Shown one piece after another: positions 44,666-56,700 of a DNA stretch of 64,000 bases; position 1 is the first letter of the stretch, and every line of letters starts with the position of its first letter. Origin of the DNA: Argentina anserina (lineage: Eukaryota; Streptophyta; Magnoliopsida; Rosales; Rosaceae); the NCBI RefSeq assembly GCF_933775445.1, contig NC_065872.1:3038001-3102000 (forward strand), in the 5' to 3' direction. Below the pieces are notes generated by a model. It was not told where the DNA came from, made no database searches, and saw nothing but the letters and a program-made list of their open reading frames with translations. A program made the translations under genes and the position numbers.

Positions 44666-47600
44666 TATTAGCTGCTGATTTTCTTGATAAAATATATTGT
44701 AGTTGTTAATTGGAATGTAGTTAGTTGTTAATCGCGGAGGTTTGCAACGTTCTCTCAGTTTAGCCAAGCCTAATCATAGAAGTTTTACCAAGATTTTCAA
44801 GCACTTTTGGACATGCTTCAAGCCAAGGATAACGGATGATTCAGATCAAAATCGATTGCAGCAAAATAAGAGAAACAAGGCGGCTCAACCAAGAGAGGAA
44901 GTAAGACTCCAGAACGTGTACAGGGTTCTCCCAGTTCTGCAATGAGTCCGTCCGTACGTGATGAATGTCTAAGAGAGGCCATCCTCTACTGCAATAAGTC
45001 AGGAAAACCATTATTGGATGTTATTCCAAGTTAGGGCGAATAGTTGTTGATAATAATGTGACTCCATAGTGACCTAGAATTCCTAGAAACTGTATATGGA
45101 CATGATGTTTTGCTTATAAAATTTTCAGCGTGGTGATTTCCCAAAACATTGAGGTGTCTAATGTATGAAAACTCCATGAATTTTGAATTTTTGATGCTTA
45201 ACGGTTCTTATCATTGCCCACGAATTTTAGTAGAATTTGTTTGTATTATATTCCAAGATTAAAAAAGATTTGTTGTATTCTTCTTCTACAAAGATTTGTA
45301 TTTATTAACCACGGGATGTGGTGTAGTGGTTTCGATGAGTAAACCCAGAAAAAGAGATCGCTGTGAATTTTTGACAGCAAAAATAGGAAGAGAAAATGGT
45401 GTCCAGGTCGTGAGCAAGAAATAGAGTGTTTCAACGTAATTTTCAAAATAGACGCAGGACAATATTGGAAAATAGACATATTTCATTTAAAATAAACTGT
45501 AGCTCCTTGTTTTTTTCAAAAAGCAGCTCCCAAAATCTCTAAATCGTAACTTCTCAATATCAGCTTCCACAAGAATCGATTTTGACTAAAAGCAGTTTTT
45601 CAGAGTTTTACCAAACACCACATTTTGAATCCAAGAGTAGAAGCAGCTGAAAAGCATTCTCAAACTGGGCCTAAGACTCCTTCCTGCTCTCCCATATTCT
45701 CCAAACCATCAGCCAGAAAAGTCTATATTCCTTCCTAAGTATTTCCACTAAAGCTCAATTCTTTTCAATTCAGTTATTTTTTTTTTCTCAATTCACTTTG
45801 TTGTAGTAGGTTAATGAATTGAGGAAATGATGCAAGTGGGCTTGTTAAGATGGTTGTTATGGAGGCAGATTCAAGTGATATGATGGGTACTGTGATTGTC
45901 CTGCAGTCATCTCTCTGTGTAAACAAATACTTGGCGACACTACATCAATGTCGCCGATGCCAGAACTCCTTTGAATGTAATTATTTTGCTCTCAGATTTC
46001 TGGTTTATATAGCTCGATCAGTAGTACCATTTATTCTACATGAACACTAACTCTGCCAAGTGCCAATTCATGCAATACAGGTTGTGAGGTTGATGAAGTT
46101 GGTTTGTTCTATTAAGAATTGTGTTTGCATGTTTATAGTGTATCTATGATTGCCTCCTTTATTAATTTTTTTAGAAAACAATAATTGAATTCGTTGAACG
46201 GCTTCTTATGAAGTGTTTTCATTGGTTTCGATCAGGTTCTTCTCGTCTTGAAGAAATACTAGGAGCTTTGTCGCAGCCAAAACTCATACCTGCATGAAAA
46301 TATTTGATCATTTTGATGAGTCTCTTGATCGCTAGACTAATCTCCGAGACGGTCAATATAGCAGATGTCATTAAATTCTGAGATAACGAGTCTGCATTTT
46401 TGGACAAGATATTGCAAGATTTTGAAACAATAGTCTTTCGTCCTTGCAAATTCGACCCACCCTCCGCTTAGGCCGCACTTATTTGGAATATACACTCCTA
46501 TAAATTCATTTCCTTTCTTGTCCACGAGCTTAATGTCGCACTACACTACACTCAATTTTCATCTCTATGTGTAAACAAATACATTTGCACTACACCAGTG
46601 CTGCTCAAATACATTGTTACCTCATTCTTGGCCCTTGTAATCATTCAGTCTATCATCAATAAACTTGTTTTACTTCTCTATCTATTGATGGGTAATTTGA
46701 TACAGTTCGTTTTTTTATCGGTACATCAGTATTAATTAAAGAAACAGTATTTATGAACCCGCCAAACAACAGTTTCCTTTTTTTCCCATGCTAATAATAA
46801 TTATAACTAAATGTAAAAAAATAAAATTGTAAAAAAAGATCAGGATAGCATGATTTGAAAACCAACTGCCCTAACATATATTTCTCCCTCCCGACCTCTC
46901 CTTCATGTCTCCCACACTCCTGTTTTATTCAGACTCTTATTCACAACAAACTCTTTTAATTTATCTTCTTAAACAAGTTCATATAGCCTGCAAAAATTTA
47001 TTTCAAATTATTATATTGTTATTGCTCAAAGATTTGGCTTGAGAAAACATTTGTTTGCAATGGAGTACATGTTATGACTGATTGTCAAGAACAAGCCAAT
47101 CGAGAATATCAAAGTAAGATTCTTTTTTTTGTTCTTCTACTGAATATCAACATCGATTCTAATAACTTAATTGCATGTCATCGGTTAATTTTGAAAATTC
47201 TGATTTCATCAATTTGAGTTATTCTATTTTTTTAATCTCTGAGAGATTTCTTAATAATGTTTTGAGACCTTCTTAATTTGAATGCGACCTTTCCGCAAGC
47301 TCATCGCACGTGTATAAAGGCTAGTTAATAATTGATAGCGGTGCGAAAACTAAAACCGAAGATACTTATCATACGACCGGCACGTGTGGAAGAACACTAA
47401 AAGTTTCAACTATTAATATCTCACATTTTCTTTATTATTTTAAGTAATAGAATTTCCCATATTGTTTTCCAGTTCATGCCCAATATTCAAGTAAATGTAG
47501 GAGTAGGACTACTGAGAGACACCCATATATTCAGGTATCTACGCTTTTGAATTGTTAATTCATTCTGAAGAAAGTTCGCAGTAGAAAACCCATATAGTCC

Positions 47601-47713
47601 CAAGTCCAAGTTTTTACGCGTCTAAAACCAACGGAGAGCGAGTTGGAGAGACCAAACACGGTTACACAGATACTGTGTTGAAAACTTTGAAACCCAAACT
47701 GAGAGAGATAGAG
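44666..47713. other. Long intergenic region
   Basis: No convincing gene in 3 kb. A GCTTTT..CAGTTTGGGCC-type repeat end at 45585-45672 is the inverse of the one at 11571. The remainder is AT-rich with short non-conserved frames. Confidence 0.45.
45585..45672 (-). repeat. hAT-MITE-like repeat end, related to 11571-11660
   Basis: On the minus strand it reads GGCCCAGTTTGAGAATGC...GTGGTGTTTGGTAAAACTC, as does the sequence at 11571 on the plus strand. The other terminus was not found. Confidence 0.5.
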
Positions 47714-49478
47714 ATGAAGAAGCTGGCCAGAACATTCAGGAAGTCTGAGAACGATGACTTCTCTCTTCCTACTCGCGACGACCCGGCTCCTATGGACACC
47801 CAAGGTCATCATCTCGATCTCTCTCGCTTCTTACTCTCCTTCATTAACTGCTCGACCCAATTCTTAATGGGTTCTTTTGTTTCTTTGATTTCGCAGAACA
47901 AGAGGAACTGGTTCGATCCTTCGAGAGGAGCCAAGCTCAACAGAGTCGTTTCTGGAGGGTATTGTATTATATGCTCAGTTCATTCATTCATTCTGTACAT
48001 TCTTTATTTCATTGTGTATTGGCAACTATGGACTACTTTCTTAATGTTTTTCTTGTCTGTGGTAGGCTTTTTTTGCATCACTTCTCTTCTGCTACGCTTC
48101 GTTTCTTATGCACTCAATCCATCAGCAGGTTTCGTCTCCATGGGAACTGGTAGGAGTATTGCATATGTCGTTTTATACTAGTAGTGAATGAGATACATCT
48201 CAATTACTAATAAAATTTCAGTGTCTTTAGTATTGTTCGTGGAATTGGATCCTCTGACACTTTTATCATTTAGAAGTTTCTTTAAATTATATTAAGGAAG
48301 GATATTTTTGGTTTGTGTTTTGAATTTGTTAGTAAGATTTTCTCAGCTGTTATCTTTTGTTGCTTACAGCGTTATCATGCTTACTTCATGGAGGAGGTGG
48401 ACTCGTGGATAATTATATCTGCAGGTGTTTTTTCCGTATACTTATCATCAGCTGGTGTTACATTCGAAGTGCTGTGTTAGCATTGTGATTCTTTTTACCC
48501 CTGTGAAATCGCTTTATGTGGTACTTAAGTTAGTTTTGTAGGAAGAGGCAATATATATGCGTGCCAATGGTCTTGATGTTTATTACCATTTAGTTACTAT
48601 GTATAGATGTATTTTCTTGATACTTTATTGATTGAGATGAGACATGTAACAATTTAGCTATTAAATAACTTGCAGATTGGCTAGCTGTGGTAGCATGTTC
48701 ATTAGCAATCATAGGATTAGTTCGTAATTCAAAGCATCACAGGCGATGGATGTGGTCCTCATTCCTTATCGCCATCATAGTTGCAGTTTTCTGGTTGTAT
48801 TACATGTTAAGGTATGTTTTTTTGTAAACCATAAAGTTGCATTCAATTGTTTAATCCGTATTGCAACTCATTCTCTTTTCCTCACTACAACCAGCCATTT
48901 TGACAAATCAACACAAGTTAGAAATGAGCAATCAGATGATTCAGATCCAATGAAAATTTCACTGGCAGTATACGAATGTCTAATTTCTTTTCCTCACTTA
49001 CCCTTAATTTGTTACCTGGGACAGAGGCTCTAAATCAGTAAATCCATTTGTCTTTTTAGAAATAGAATATAAGTTGCAATTCGATTTTTTGACCAGCCTA
49101 TCTGTGTTGTACATGGCTACACATGCAGTGTTATTATTCCATTGTCATATCTAAAATACTCATACACTTCCCGTTCTAAAGAATAATGCATATTTGAGAC
49201 ACCAACTTGTTTTCATTGAGCATATAAACTTTGCAGATTGCCAAGGTTCCGCTGGGATGTAATCTGGCTTCCATTTGGACCTATAAGGTGTGTTAAATGT
49301 CCTTCATATCCTTCAAGTTGTCCACATACATTTTTCTTCAAATTTATTCACAAATGGAAATGTACATTGGAGTTGCAGTGGTGCCGGACTCTGTCTATAT
49401 GTGGATCATTTGCTACTGGAGTCATTAGAAGAGATAAGAAAACTTCGAGGCTATATGTACGCTTATAAAGCCAGCTGA
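47714..49478 (+). CDS. Small membrane protein with four hydrophobic segments, function unknown
   Basis: Seven exons (47714-47804, 47897-47958, 48066-48149, 48370-48424, 48676-48811, 49237-49287, 49379-49478) encode 192 residues. The N-terminal 50 residues are charged and soluble (MKKLARTFRKSENDDFSLP...). Hydrophobic segments follow: FFASLLFCYASFLMHS, WLAVVACSLAIIGLV, SFLIAIIVAVFWLYYML and the IWLPFGPISGAGLCLYVDHL stretch, then a basic amphipathic end. The multi-exon structure with exact frame supports a real gene. I do not recognise the family; it resembles uncharacterised plant transmembrane proteins. Confidence 0.8.
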
Positions 49479-50008
49479 ATCACCTTGGTCGTAATTTTGC
49501 TTACATTATATGTATAAAATCACATCAACATGGAGTAGGCTTCAATTTTGGATCTGGTGCAGGAATAGAAGCACGTCAATCTTTGCTATCACTAGGGGGT
49601 GGATGTAAGTATACTCAGGATGTGGTATGTAACAGAGAGGAAGCTTCTAATTTTATGGTTTTTTGCTCATGATTACAGTATTCTGGGAGGAAACTTGTCC
49701 TACGAGTTATGACAACCAATCTGTCACCATATACTCTCAAATTTATGAAACAATTGCTTTGTCTGTGCAATTTAATGGAATTAGTTGATTTATTATAACT
49801 TTTTTCTTTATTTTTCAAAATTCTTGTGTATACATCAATTCAATTCTGACGACTGTGACCAGATACTAAATTAGGGGCAACAGGCTCCAGCCAAATGAAA
49901 GTAGGACATAAAACCCAACCTATATATAAACTTGCATTCCAGGAACTAAGTTAAGAGTTCTTAATGTAGTCGGTACTTGGTCTGGATAGGAAGTAATTGG
50001 AGCAAAAT
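49479..50008. other. Intergenic
   Basis: 3' UTR of the membrane protein gene and AT-rich DNA. No gene. Confidence 0.45.
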
Positions 50009-50269
50009 ATGAGGAAGAGGGGTAAGAAAAACTTAAGATTAAAGGAGAAAGAGGAGGCTGTTAGAATTACCAGTGCTGATATTGAAGGTTTAAGAAGAGT
50101 TTCGAGACAAGAATATCTGAAAAAAAGAGTGAAAAAGAAACTGGATGAGATGAAGGATGATGTAGAAGATGAGGATTACTTATTCGATGGTGTGAAGCTC
50201 ACTGAAGCTGAAAAACGGGAGTTAAGTTACAAGACGCAAATATTGAAAGCTTGTATCCACCATCAATAA
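50009..50269 (+). pseudogene. Fragment of a DEAH-box splicing helicase (PRP2/DHX16-like N-region)
   Basis: One intronless open stretch of about 86 codons carries RRVSRQEYLKKR, KKLDEMKDDVEDEDYLFDGV and KLTEAEKRELSYK, the conserved segment that precedes the helicase core of the PRP2/DHX16 family. No helicase motifs (GxGKT, DEAH) follow; after about 50250 similarity ends. It looks like a small piece copied from a helicase gene or mRNA. Confidence 0.65.
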
Positions 50270-51180
50270 TTCCCATTTTTCGTTTGTAATTTTTTTTTCA
50301 TTGAATTACTTGACTTTCATTCTAAAAACGAAGGTGTGAAGGAACTTTGTAGGGAGAGACTCATCTTGGATCAAAACGCTGAACTTTGTTGTGGAGCTGT
50401 GAACTCTATTGATACTTTCTAATTCGTCAAGTGACAAAATAAAATTGTCAATTAACTGGGGTGATCGCTAGTGTGAATTGAAAGATTAAGCCGAGACTGA
50501 CAGTTGGACTAGTGCTGTTCGAGTGGGGGGATTGCGAACCCAGCTGTGAAAGTTTACGTTGTAAATGGTAACTGAAGTCGGGCATCAAGCCATCAACAAT
50601 TTGATGCAGATTATCAAATAGATTCCACGTTACCATCCATTCATCAATATTCAGCTCACTTTCGTTTTGTGAACCCTCAGGTGCCATTGTATCTGGCACA
50701 TCCATATCTTTCCAAGGATTCAGCAGTTTCCCGTGGCTGCATTATCTTATTGACTATCAAAGTTCATTTGATTGAACCAAAGGTGTTGGTGCAAACTCTT
50801 GGCAGTTACACACGATACTATAAGCACCATTGTGGGCATCAGTTCTTGCCTACCCCTGTAAATCAAAGATGCATTGTGCAAGACAATTAAGCCTCAAAAA
50901 AAATTTTAAAGTCACAAACTGATTTACAAGATTACTTTTTCAAGGAGAGGCAGATCAAGAAAAGGGAAGGGCAGAGAGATTATAATAACCAAAACAGAAC
51001 ACTTAAAATCAAAAGTACAAACTCATCATGAATATTTGGGCAAACAAAATACTCCAAACTACCAAAATAACAAAAACATGTCTTTTGTTCTCATAACATT
51101 CTGAAGGTTTTGCCAAAAAGCTGCTTAATATAATTCCAGACCGCCTAACCAGTAGCTTACTTGAAACAGACATTAATAAA
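50270..51180. other. Intergenic, RPL31 3' side
   Basis: No gene recognised. A minus-strand frame at 50448-50705 has no family resemblance that I can see. Confidence 0.4.
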
Positions 51181-52357
51181 CTACGCATCCTCTTCAATGA
51201 CAGTAGTGCCCAAGCCCTTGAGTCCTTCAGCTGGTATCTCAGCAACAGTCACAAGAGAGTATAGTTCTTCCTTAGCATCTTCATCATCATTCCTCTTGCG
51301 AGCAATGCGAACCCTGATTCTTCTTGGGACACTTCTGATACCTCTGCTCCAGATCTGCTTGTTGAGCTTCACATCAACCCTGACGTCATTTGTTCCCATA
51401 GCCTTCTGGGCAAACTTCCTGATCTCCTTGATGGCATTGGGTGCCTTCTTCTTGAATGTGCTGTCATTCAAGAAAGTACAAGAACAGATCATTAATCATC
51501 TCCCACTATGCAACACAGTAATTTCATAACAAACAAGTCAACACCTCAAGAATTCGAACTACAACAGAACTGATATACAGTAATTCCAAAACAAACATGC
51601 GAAGATCTCAAGAATTTGAACAATAATGTCTGCAAGTGAAAGGACAGCAATAACATTGAGACGAGTGTCCATGGGACTAATATACGTAGTTGGACAAAAG
51701 CAACAATGAAGGCAAAAACAAATAACTTTCGGTATCCGTGGACTGACATATTCAATAACATTAAGGTCCAAGGCAATGAGACCCTATATTTCCACAAAAT
51801 AAAGACCCAACCCTCTCTCCTCCCATCATCAACCGACTCCTCTGCACTACTTCCTAATGAAACTACTGCATATCATGCGCAAATGCACGAGGAGCAGCAC
51901 CATCTAGACCACTATCTAAACCACGACACTAAACTAACAGCTCCAATTCGAACATCCCATTTCACAAGTCCACCAATTCTCCATTCAACATCCCATATTT
52001 TTTTCTTGCCTCTTTCTCACTAGACACAGAACTATCCTATTGTTTCAATAGCTCAATAGCACACAGAAACACATAACAACAACAACAACAACAACACAAT
52101 AAGTGATCCAACACTGAATCTCAACACACAAAAAAGACTCCATCTTTCGAAAACCCAAAACCATATGAATCTACAATCCCCAATCAAAATCCACAAAAGC
52201 AGCAGAATCCAAAATAAATACAATATAACACTACCAAAACCACTGGAAAGAGAGGGGTAGAAAGGTAATTGTACCAGCCGTGGAGGCGCTTGTGGAGGTT
52301 AATGGTGAACTCTCTGGTCACCACCTCCTCCTTTCGTCCCTTTGTTTTCTCAACCAT
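51181..52357 (-). CDS. RPL31: 60S ribosomal protein L31 (eL31)
   Basis: Two exons (52357-52275, 51460-51181) encode 120 residues. It starts [20 protein letters not shown], continues [20 protein letters not shown], and has the full conserved core [20 protein letters not shown] and [20 protein letters not shown], ending in an acidic tail. The protein lies near the exit tunnel of the large ribosomal subunit. The single intron is about 815 bp. The upstream region has TGGGCC and telo-box motifs usual for plant ribosomal-protein genes. Intact. Confidence 0.96.
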
Positions 52358-52443
52358 TTTCACACTCTTACCTGCACACCAAACAACTCATCCCAATTAG
52401 ATAAAGCTTACATCTTTCATTAGACTATCGAGAGCGTTGGGAT

Positions 52444-52607
52444 TTAGGGTTTCAGAGAGAGAGGAGAGAGAAGGACCTGGAAGCGATGCGCAGAGAGAGA
52501 GAGAGAGGCGGAAGAGAGAGGCGAGCTACTAAAGAAGAAGAGATGGTAAACCCTAGTTGCTCACCTTTTATAAGGGCCCATACGGCGCGGGCTCACTTTG
52601 GTGGGCC
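52444..52607 (-). promoter_or_regulatory. RPL31 promoter: telo-boxes and site II elements
   Basis: Telo-box motifs (AAACCCTA type) lie at 52444-52452 (complement) and 52548-52556; site II motifs (TGGGCC) at 52575-52580 (complement) and 52602-52607. This pairing is the known signature of plant translation genes controlled by TCP factors. A (GA)n stretch lies at 52490-52525. Confidence 0.7.
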
Positions 52608-53707
52608 TAGTGGAACTACCTCTCCGTTAATTTTTTACAATAAGGACCGAGGCACAGAGGGGCAATTTTGTCTTGTCATTACTGTCCGACAGTCTTCGAC
52701 GCTTTTCCGACTATTTCCGGAAGTCATCCGATGGGACTTGAGCGTCTCATGTCATTTCACCAGATAATACGCTCAAAACGCGCCGGAAAAAGTCGAATTC
52801 GCGCCGAAAACGACCGAAAACGTTCGAGGATGTTGCTGTAAAGACAGTTACACCCGTATGTATATAAATCGGTTTTATAAGACCCCGTTTATTAAACCCA
52901 TCGATCGGCTGTTTCCTCATACGACGTGTCATGCCCTTCTCCTCTTGTGGAACGACGCCGTTCTGTATGTATTTTTGTCTTACCAAAATCTCACAATTTC
53001 TCTCACATAATTAATTACACACAAGTCCCCAGATCTCGTTCGACCTAAAAATTTCTTATTGTTAGGGTTCTTAGCTTTTATGGAGTTTTTCACTTAGGTC
53101 ATCTGTACCACGTAGTGCTATTTTTGGTACACTAGCACTTGGGTTGGAGACAAATTGTGTTACAATGTGGGAATTGTGACACGATAGAACATAGATCAAA
53201 GATGATCTTATTCTGTGGTTCGCGAGTGTGTTACTTGTTCAAGTCGGTTTCCTTAAAAAAAAAAACATTTCCATAGATGCTAATAATTTGACCATGACAG
53301 TATAAATTTCCTTCCACTCTTTTCTCGAAAAAGAATTGTGACTGGTTATTGTTGGATAAAAAGTTCCAAACATAGTTGCAACTTGCAAACCAAAACTTAG
53401 GGCCATCCAAGGGTGTATCAGAATTTATGTTCCCAATTATATTACTGATGAAACAATACTACATCAGTACATCATATGGAGCTACAAAGAAAATAAAAGC
53501 TAATGTTACAAGCCTCCAATGGGGGCCGTATCAATGTGTGGTCTTTAAATCTTACCCTCCGGTATCCATTCTGGTTCTGCAGAATTCATGCTGCTATGGA
53601 CCTCCTCTACAGTTTAAAGATGAGAAGGATTTCCTTCCTAATCGTAACAGGAACCTTCGCACTTGCATGGTATCTAGAGCTCTGCTATGTAAAACTCAAC
53701 TAGGATC
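52608..53707. other. Intergenic between RPL31 and the M16 protease
   Basis: No gene recognised. Includes the 3' region of the M16 gene in its last part. Confidence 0.45.
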
Positions 53708-56700
53708 TCAGTGCACACTTCGTGAACGCCTCCACAAGCTTAGACCTAAAATTGCAAGACCGGCAATCCCGGCTAAAATCTGCCAGAACCAGCAAAACTG
53801 ATTTGTTATACAGCGGTTCAGAAGAATCTGAGAAAACTAAGCCAAGAGCAAAATGTGACTAGAGTAACTCACCTTAGCATCTCTACCAAAACTGGTCGTC
53901 GATCGAAAGAATGAATCTAGTAACTTGAAGGGGGAAGTACGGGGCATTAAGATTACTACAGTGTACTGTTCTTTGCAAGGATAAGGTATTATGTTTCGTA
54001 ATGCCAACTGTGCTGTTTCTGGGGTCAGAGATTGTCTAACTTTTAACCGACCTTCCTCTTGAGTCTGCAACAAAGATGTAATTAAAGTTAATATAATCAT
54101 TGTAATTATGTCTACCTTAAAACCTCAACCAAATCCAGCTTAAAATCATTTCCCCAACCAAATCTATCTTAAAATTCACTCAAAACGTCTAAGTGGAACC
54201 CCAACTGGACTTAATGGAATAGGACACAGTAGACAAGGTTATAGCGACCAACCTCAAAACAAGTCCCAACATCGCCAGAGTAGATCCTTGACTGGTAGCT
54301 GTGCAAAATCCTCTCCAGCCAGTAGTAATTCTCCTGAGAGGATATAATCATATATACTACATTCATATCCCTTTCAGAAAACTCTATATAGTAAGTAGGT
54401 GATTCTCATTAACAACCTAGTTGATGTATCACAAATTAGAGTTGAATATTCTCTTAATAACAAATGGACCCTAATGTAACTAGAAATCACCTGGATCCCA
54501 TTTTCATGGGTTCTTTGCTCAATTTCAAGGATGGTTGATACATCCTCAGCCGAAGGCCCCTCCTCTTGAAGACGTAATATTTCATCCAAAGTAAGATCAA
54601 CCTGTTAAATGGCATTGAACAGCATATTGACTGACCATTTAACTAATTAAAAATGAGAACATGTACAGAATGAAATCACGAACCAGCTTCGAGGAGATTT
54701 CTGGATCACAAGAAAAATTTATGCTTATATCTCCACGAACATTAGCAGTTCTGGAGGGCTTATTACCGCCAAGAAATACTGAAACACCCACAGTGTAGAT
54801 CTGAAGCATAGAAGAAGAGTTGAACCAAAGATCAAGATGAATAATAGACCTAAAGCTATCAGGAGTTCCAGGACATGTTCAAAACCTGTCCATGCTTGAA
54901 CCGAAGAACTTGCATTATTTTCGTTTCAAGAAGTTTACTCAGGAAACCAACAACGTGAATATCTTCCACCTGCCATTTTATGGGTTTTGCCCAGCAAGAT
55001 ATCATTAGTAAAATTGAACTCCTCAAAGACCATATCATGGCACATTACATGTTTTCTAATGTTATAGGAATAGACAGCTTCGTACCATGGTTCCATTATT
55101 CAGCTCCACAGGAAAGCAAAGCTGGACAGAACATTGTTCTTCCACCATAGGGCTGCGTACCACTTCTCTACAAGCACATCCAGTTAGTAGAGGTTTGTAT
55201 ACAAATGGTAGTGATTATTCAGATATACAAAAACATTTTTAAGTAATATTTGTGAAGAAATTTAGGGAATCCTTACACTTCAGACAAGTATCAAATCAAT
55301 GATAATTCAAACAGAGTTGGGATGCTTCTAAATTAAACCACTATTAAATAATGGAGTGCACCTTATTATGGTTCTAGGAAAAGTGAATGGCAGTCCTGTC
55401 AGGTCATCACGGTTATATTGCATGAGAGGTTCGGGAGGCTTTGGTATTCCCCCCTGCACAGAAAATCACCTGTTAACACATATAGTCCAGGAGTAGGTAG
55501 AATAAAAACGGAACGGAACTTACCAAATACTGCAATATTAAAGGAAGTGCTATAGAAGCATCTATATTCCCAACAATGACCATAGAAAAAGTTGATGGGT
55601 CCTTGAAACATTTGTTGAAATATTCACAAGCTTTCATTGGATCAACTTTCTTAAGATCTCTTAGTCTGGTAGGCTGGAAAAATTTATAAGTTAGCCCAAA
55701 GTTAAAACTACAGCACATGACATGTAAGAAAATCTATAATCAATATTCTGTGGAATCATACCCTAAAGAAATAGGAGTTTCCATAGTTTAGCTCCTTCAC
55801 ACGATTTGCAAATGCAGTATAAGGATCCCTGTCTTGATTACGGACCATTTCTTCTGCCATTTGCATCACGATTTTCACATCTTCTTCACCTGGTGTTACA
55901 TTTGTGGTAAATAGTTGATACACAAGCTGCCAGAAAAAAATATTAATAAGCATTTGTAATTTCAGTTAACCTCGGAGGGTAATGAAAATGAAGAGCACAC
56001 AGGCACAGGCTCCAGCAGTGAAGACAGCCCTATGTATGAATTTTCTTATTATTATTTTTTCATACGATTTTACCGCAATAATGTGATCATGCAGGCTACA
56101 CAGTCTACACCTTATGTGCATACCACGAGAAAAGCGAAAATCATGCAGTACCTGCAAGGCAGTTTCTAAATCTGAGGGTGAGCAATCACCAGCAAAGGTT
56201 CTTGTGTATGCTCCAAGCTTTGTGCTGACTTCAGCCCTCTTACCCGCAAGCATATCCATCAAAACTGAAGGTCTATAACCATATACACCGATTTCTCCAG
56301 CAATAGTTGGCCCCATCGAGCAAGAAAAGTACTCACTTTCAGCAAGTTCGGATAAACCCCCATATGAGAACCCTGTAAAGATGACCTACCAAAACAAATT
56401 ACTGATTAGACTGTAAGCCTATGCATAAAATTACTGAACACATTACACAACTTTCCGATCTTTAGTGCTCCCATTGAATAGAATGTCATTACTATGGAAA
56501 TTTCTCTGCAAATGATTGGAATGGTTTTAACCCACCTCTTACCAATCTCATTATTGAAATTCCATACAGACATGCATTCAAGTTGCTAATCAATTGAAGT
56601 TGGCATAAAGTGCAACATCACTAGAACTTTCAAAAAGAATTCGCAAACCATAACTAAGCATTGAAGAATGGTTTCATTAGTTTGTGCTCCTAGCTATAAA

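Noticed and set aside
44742..44945. Basic 67-residue open frame
   Set aside because: No conservation signal or known motif; likely chance.
45315..45380. A GTGGTGTAGTGGTTTCGATG stretch resembling a tRNA A box
   Set aside because: No B box (GGTTCGANNCC) follows at the right distance and no acceptor stem pairs; not a tRNA.
46219..46525. Minus-strand open frames near 46.3 kb
   Set aside because: No domain, start or splice context I could support.
50448..50705. Minus-strand open frame of 85 residues
   Set aside because: No recognisable motif; neighbouring frames do not extend it into a gene.
52486..52767. Plus-strand frame starting MRRERERGGRER
   Set aside because: Translation of the (GA)n stretch in the RPL31 promoter.
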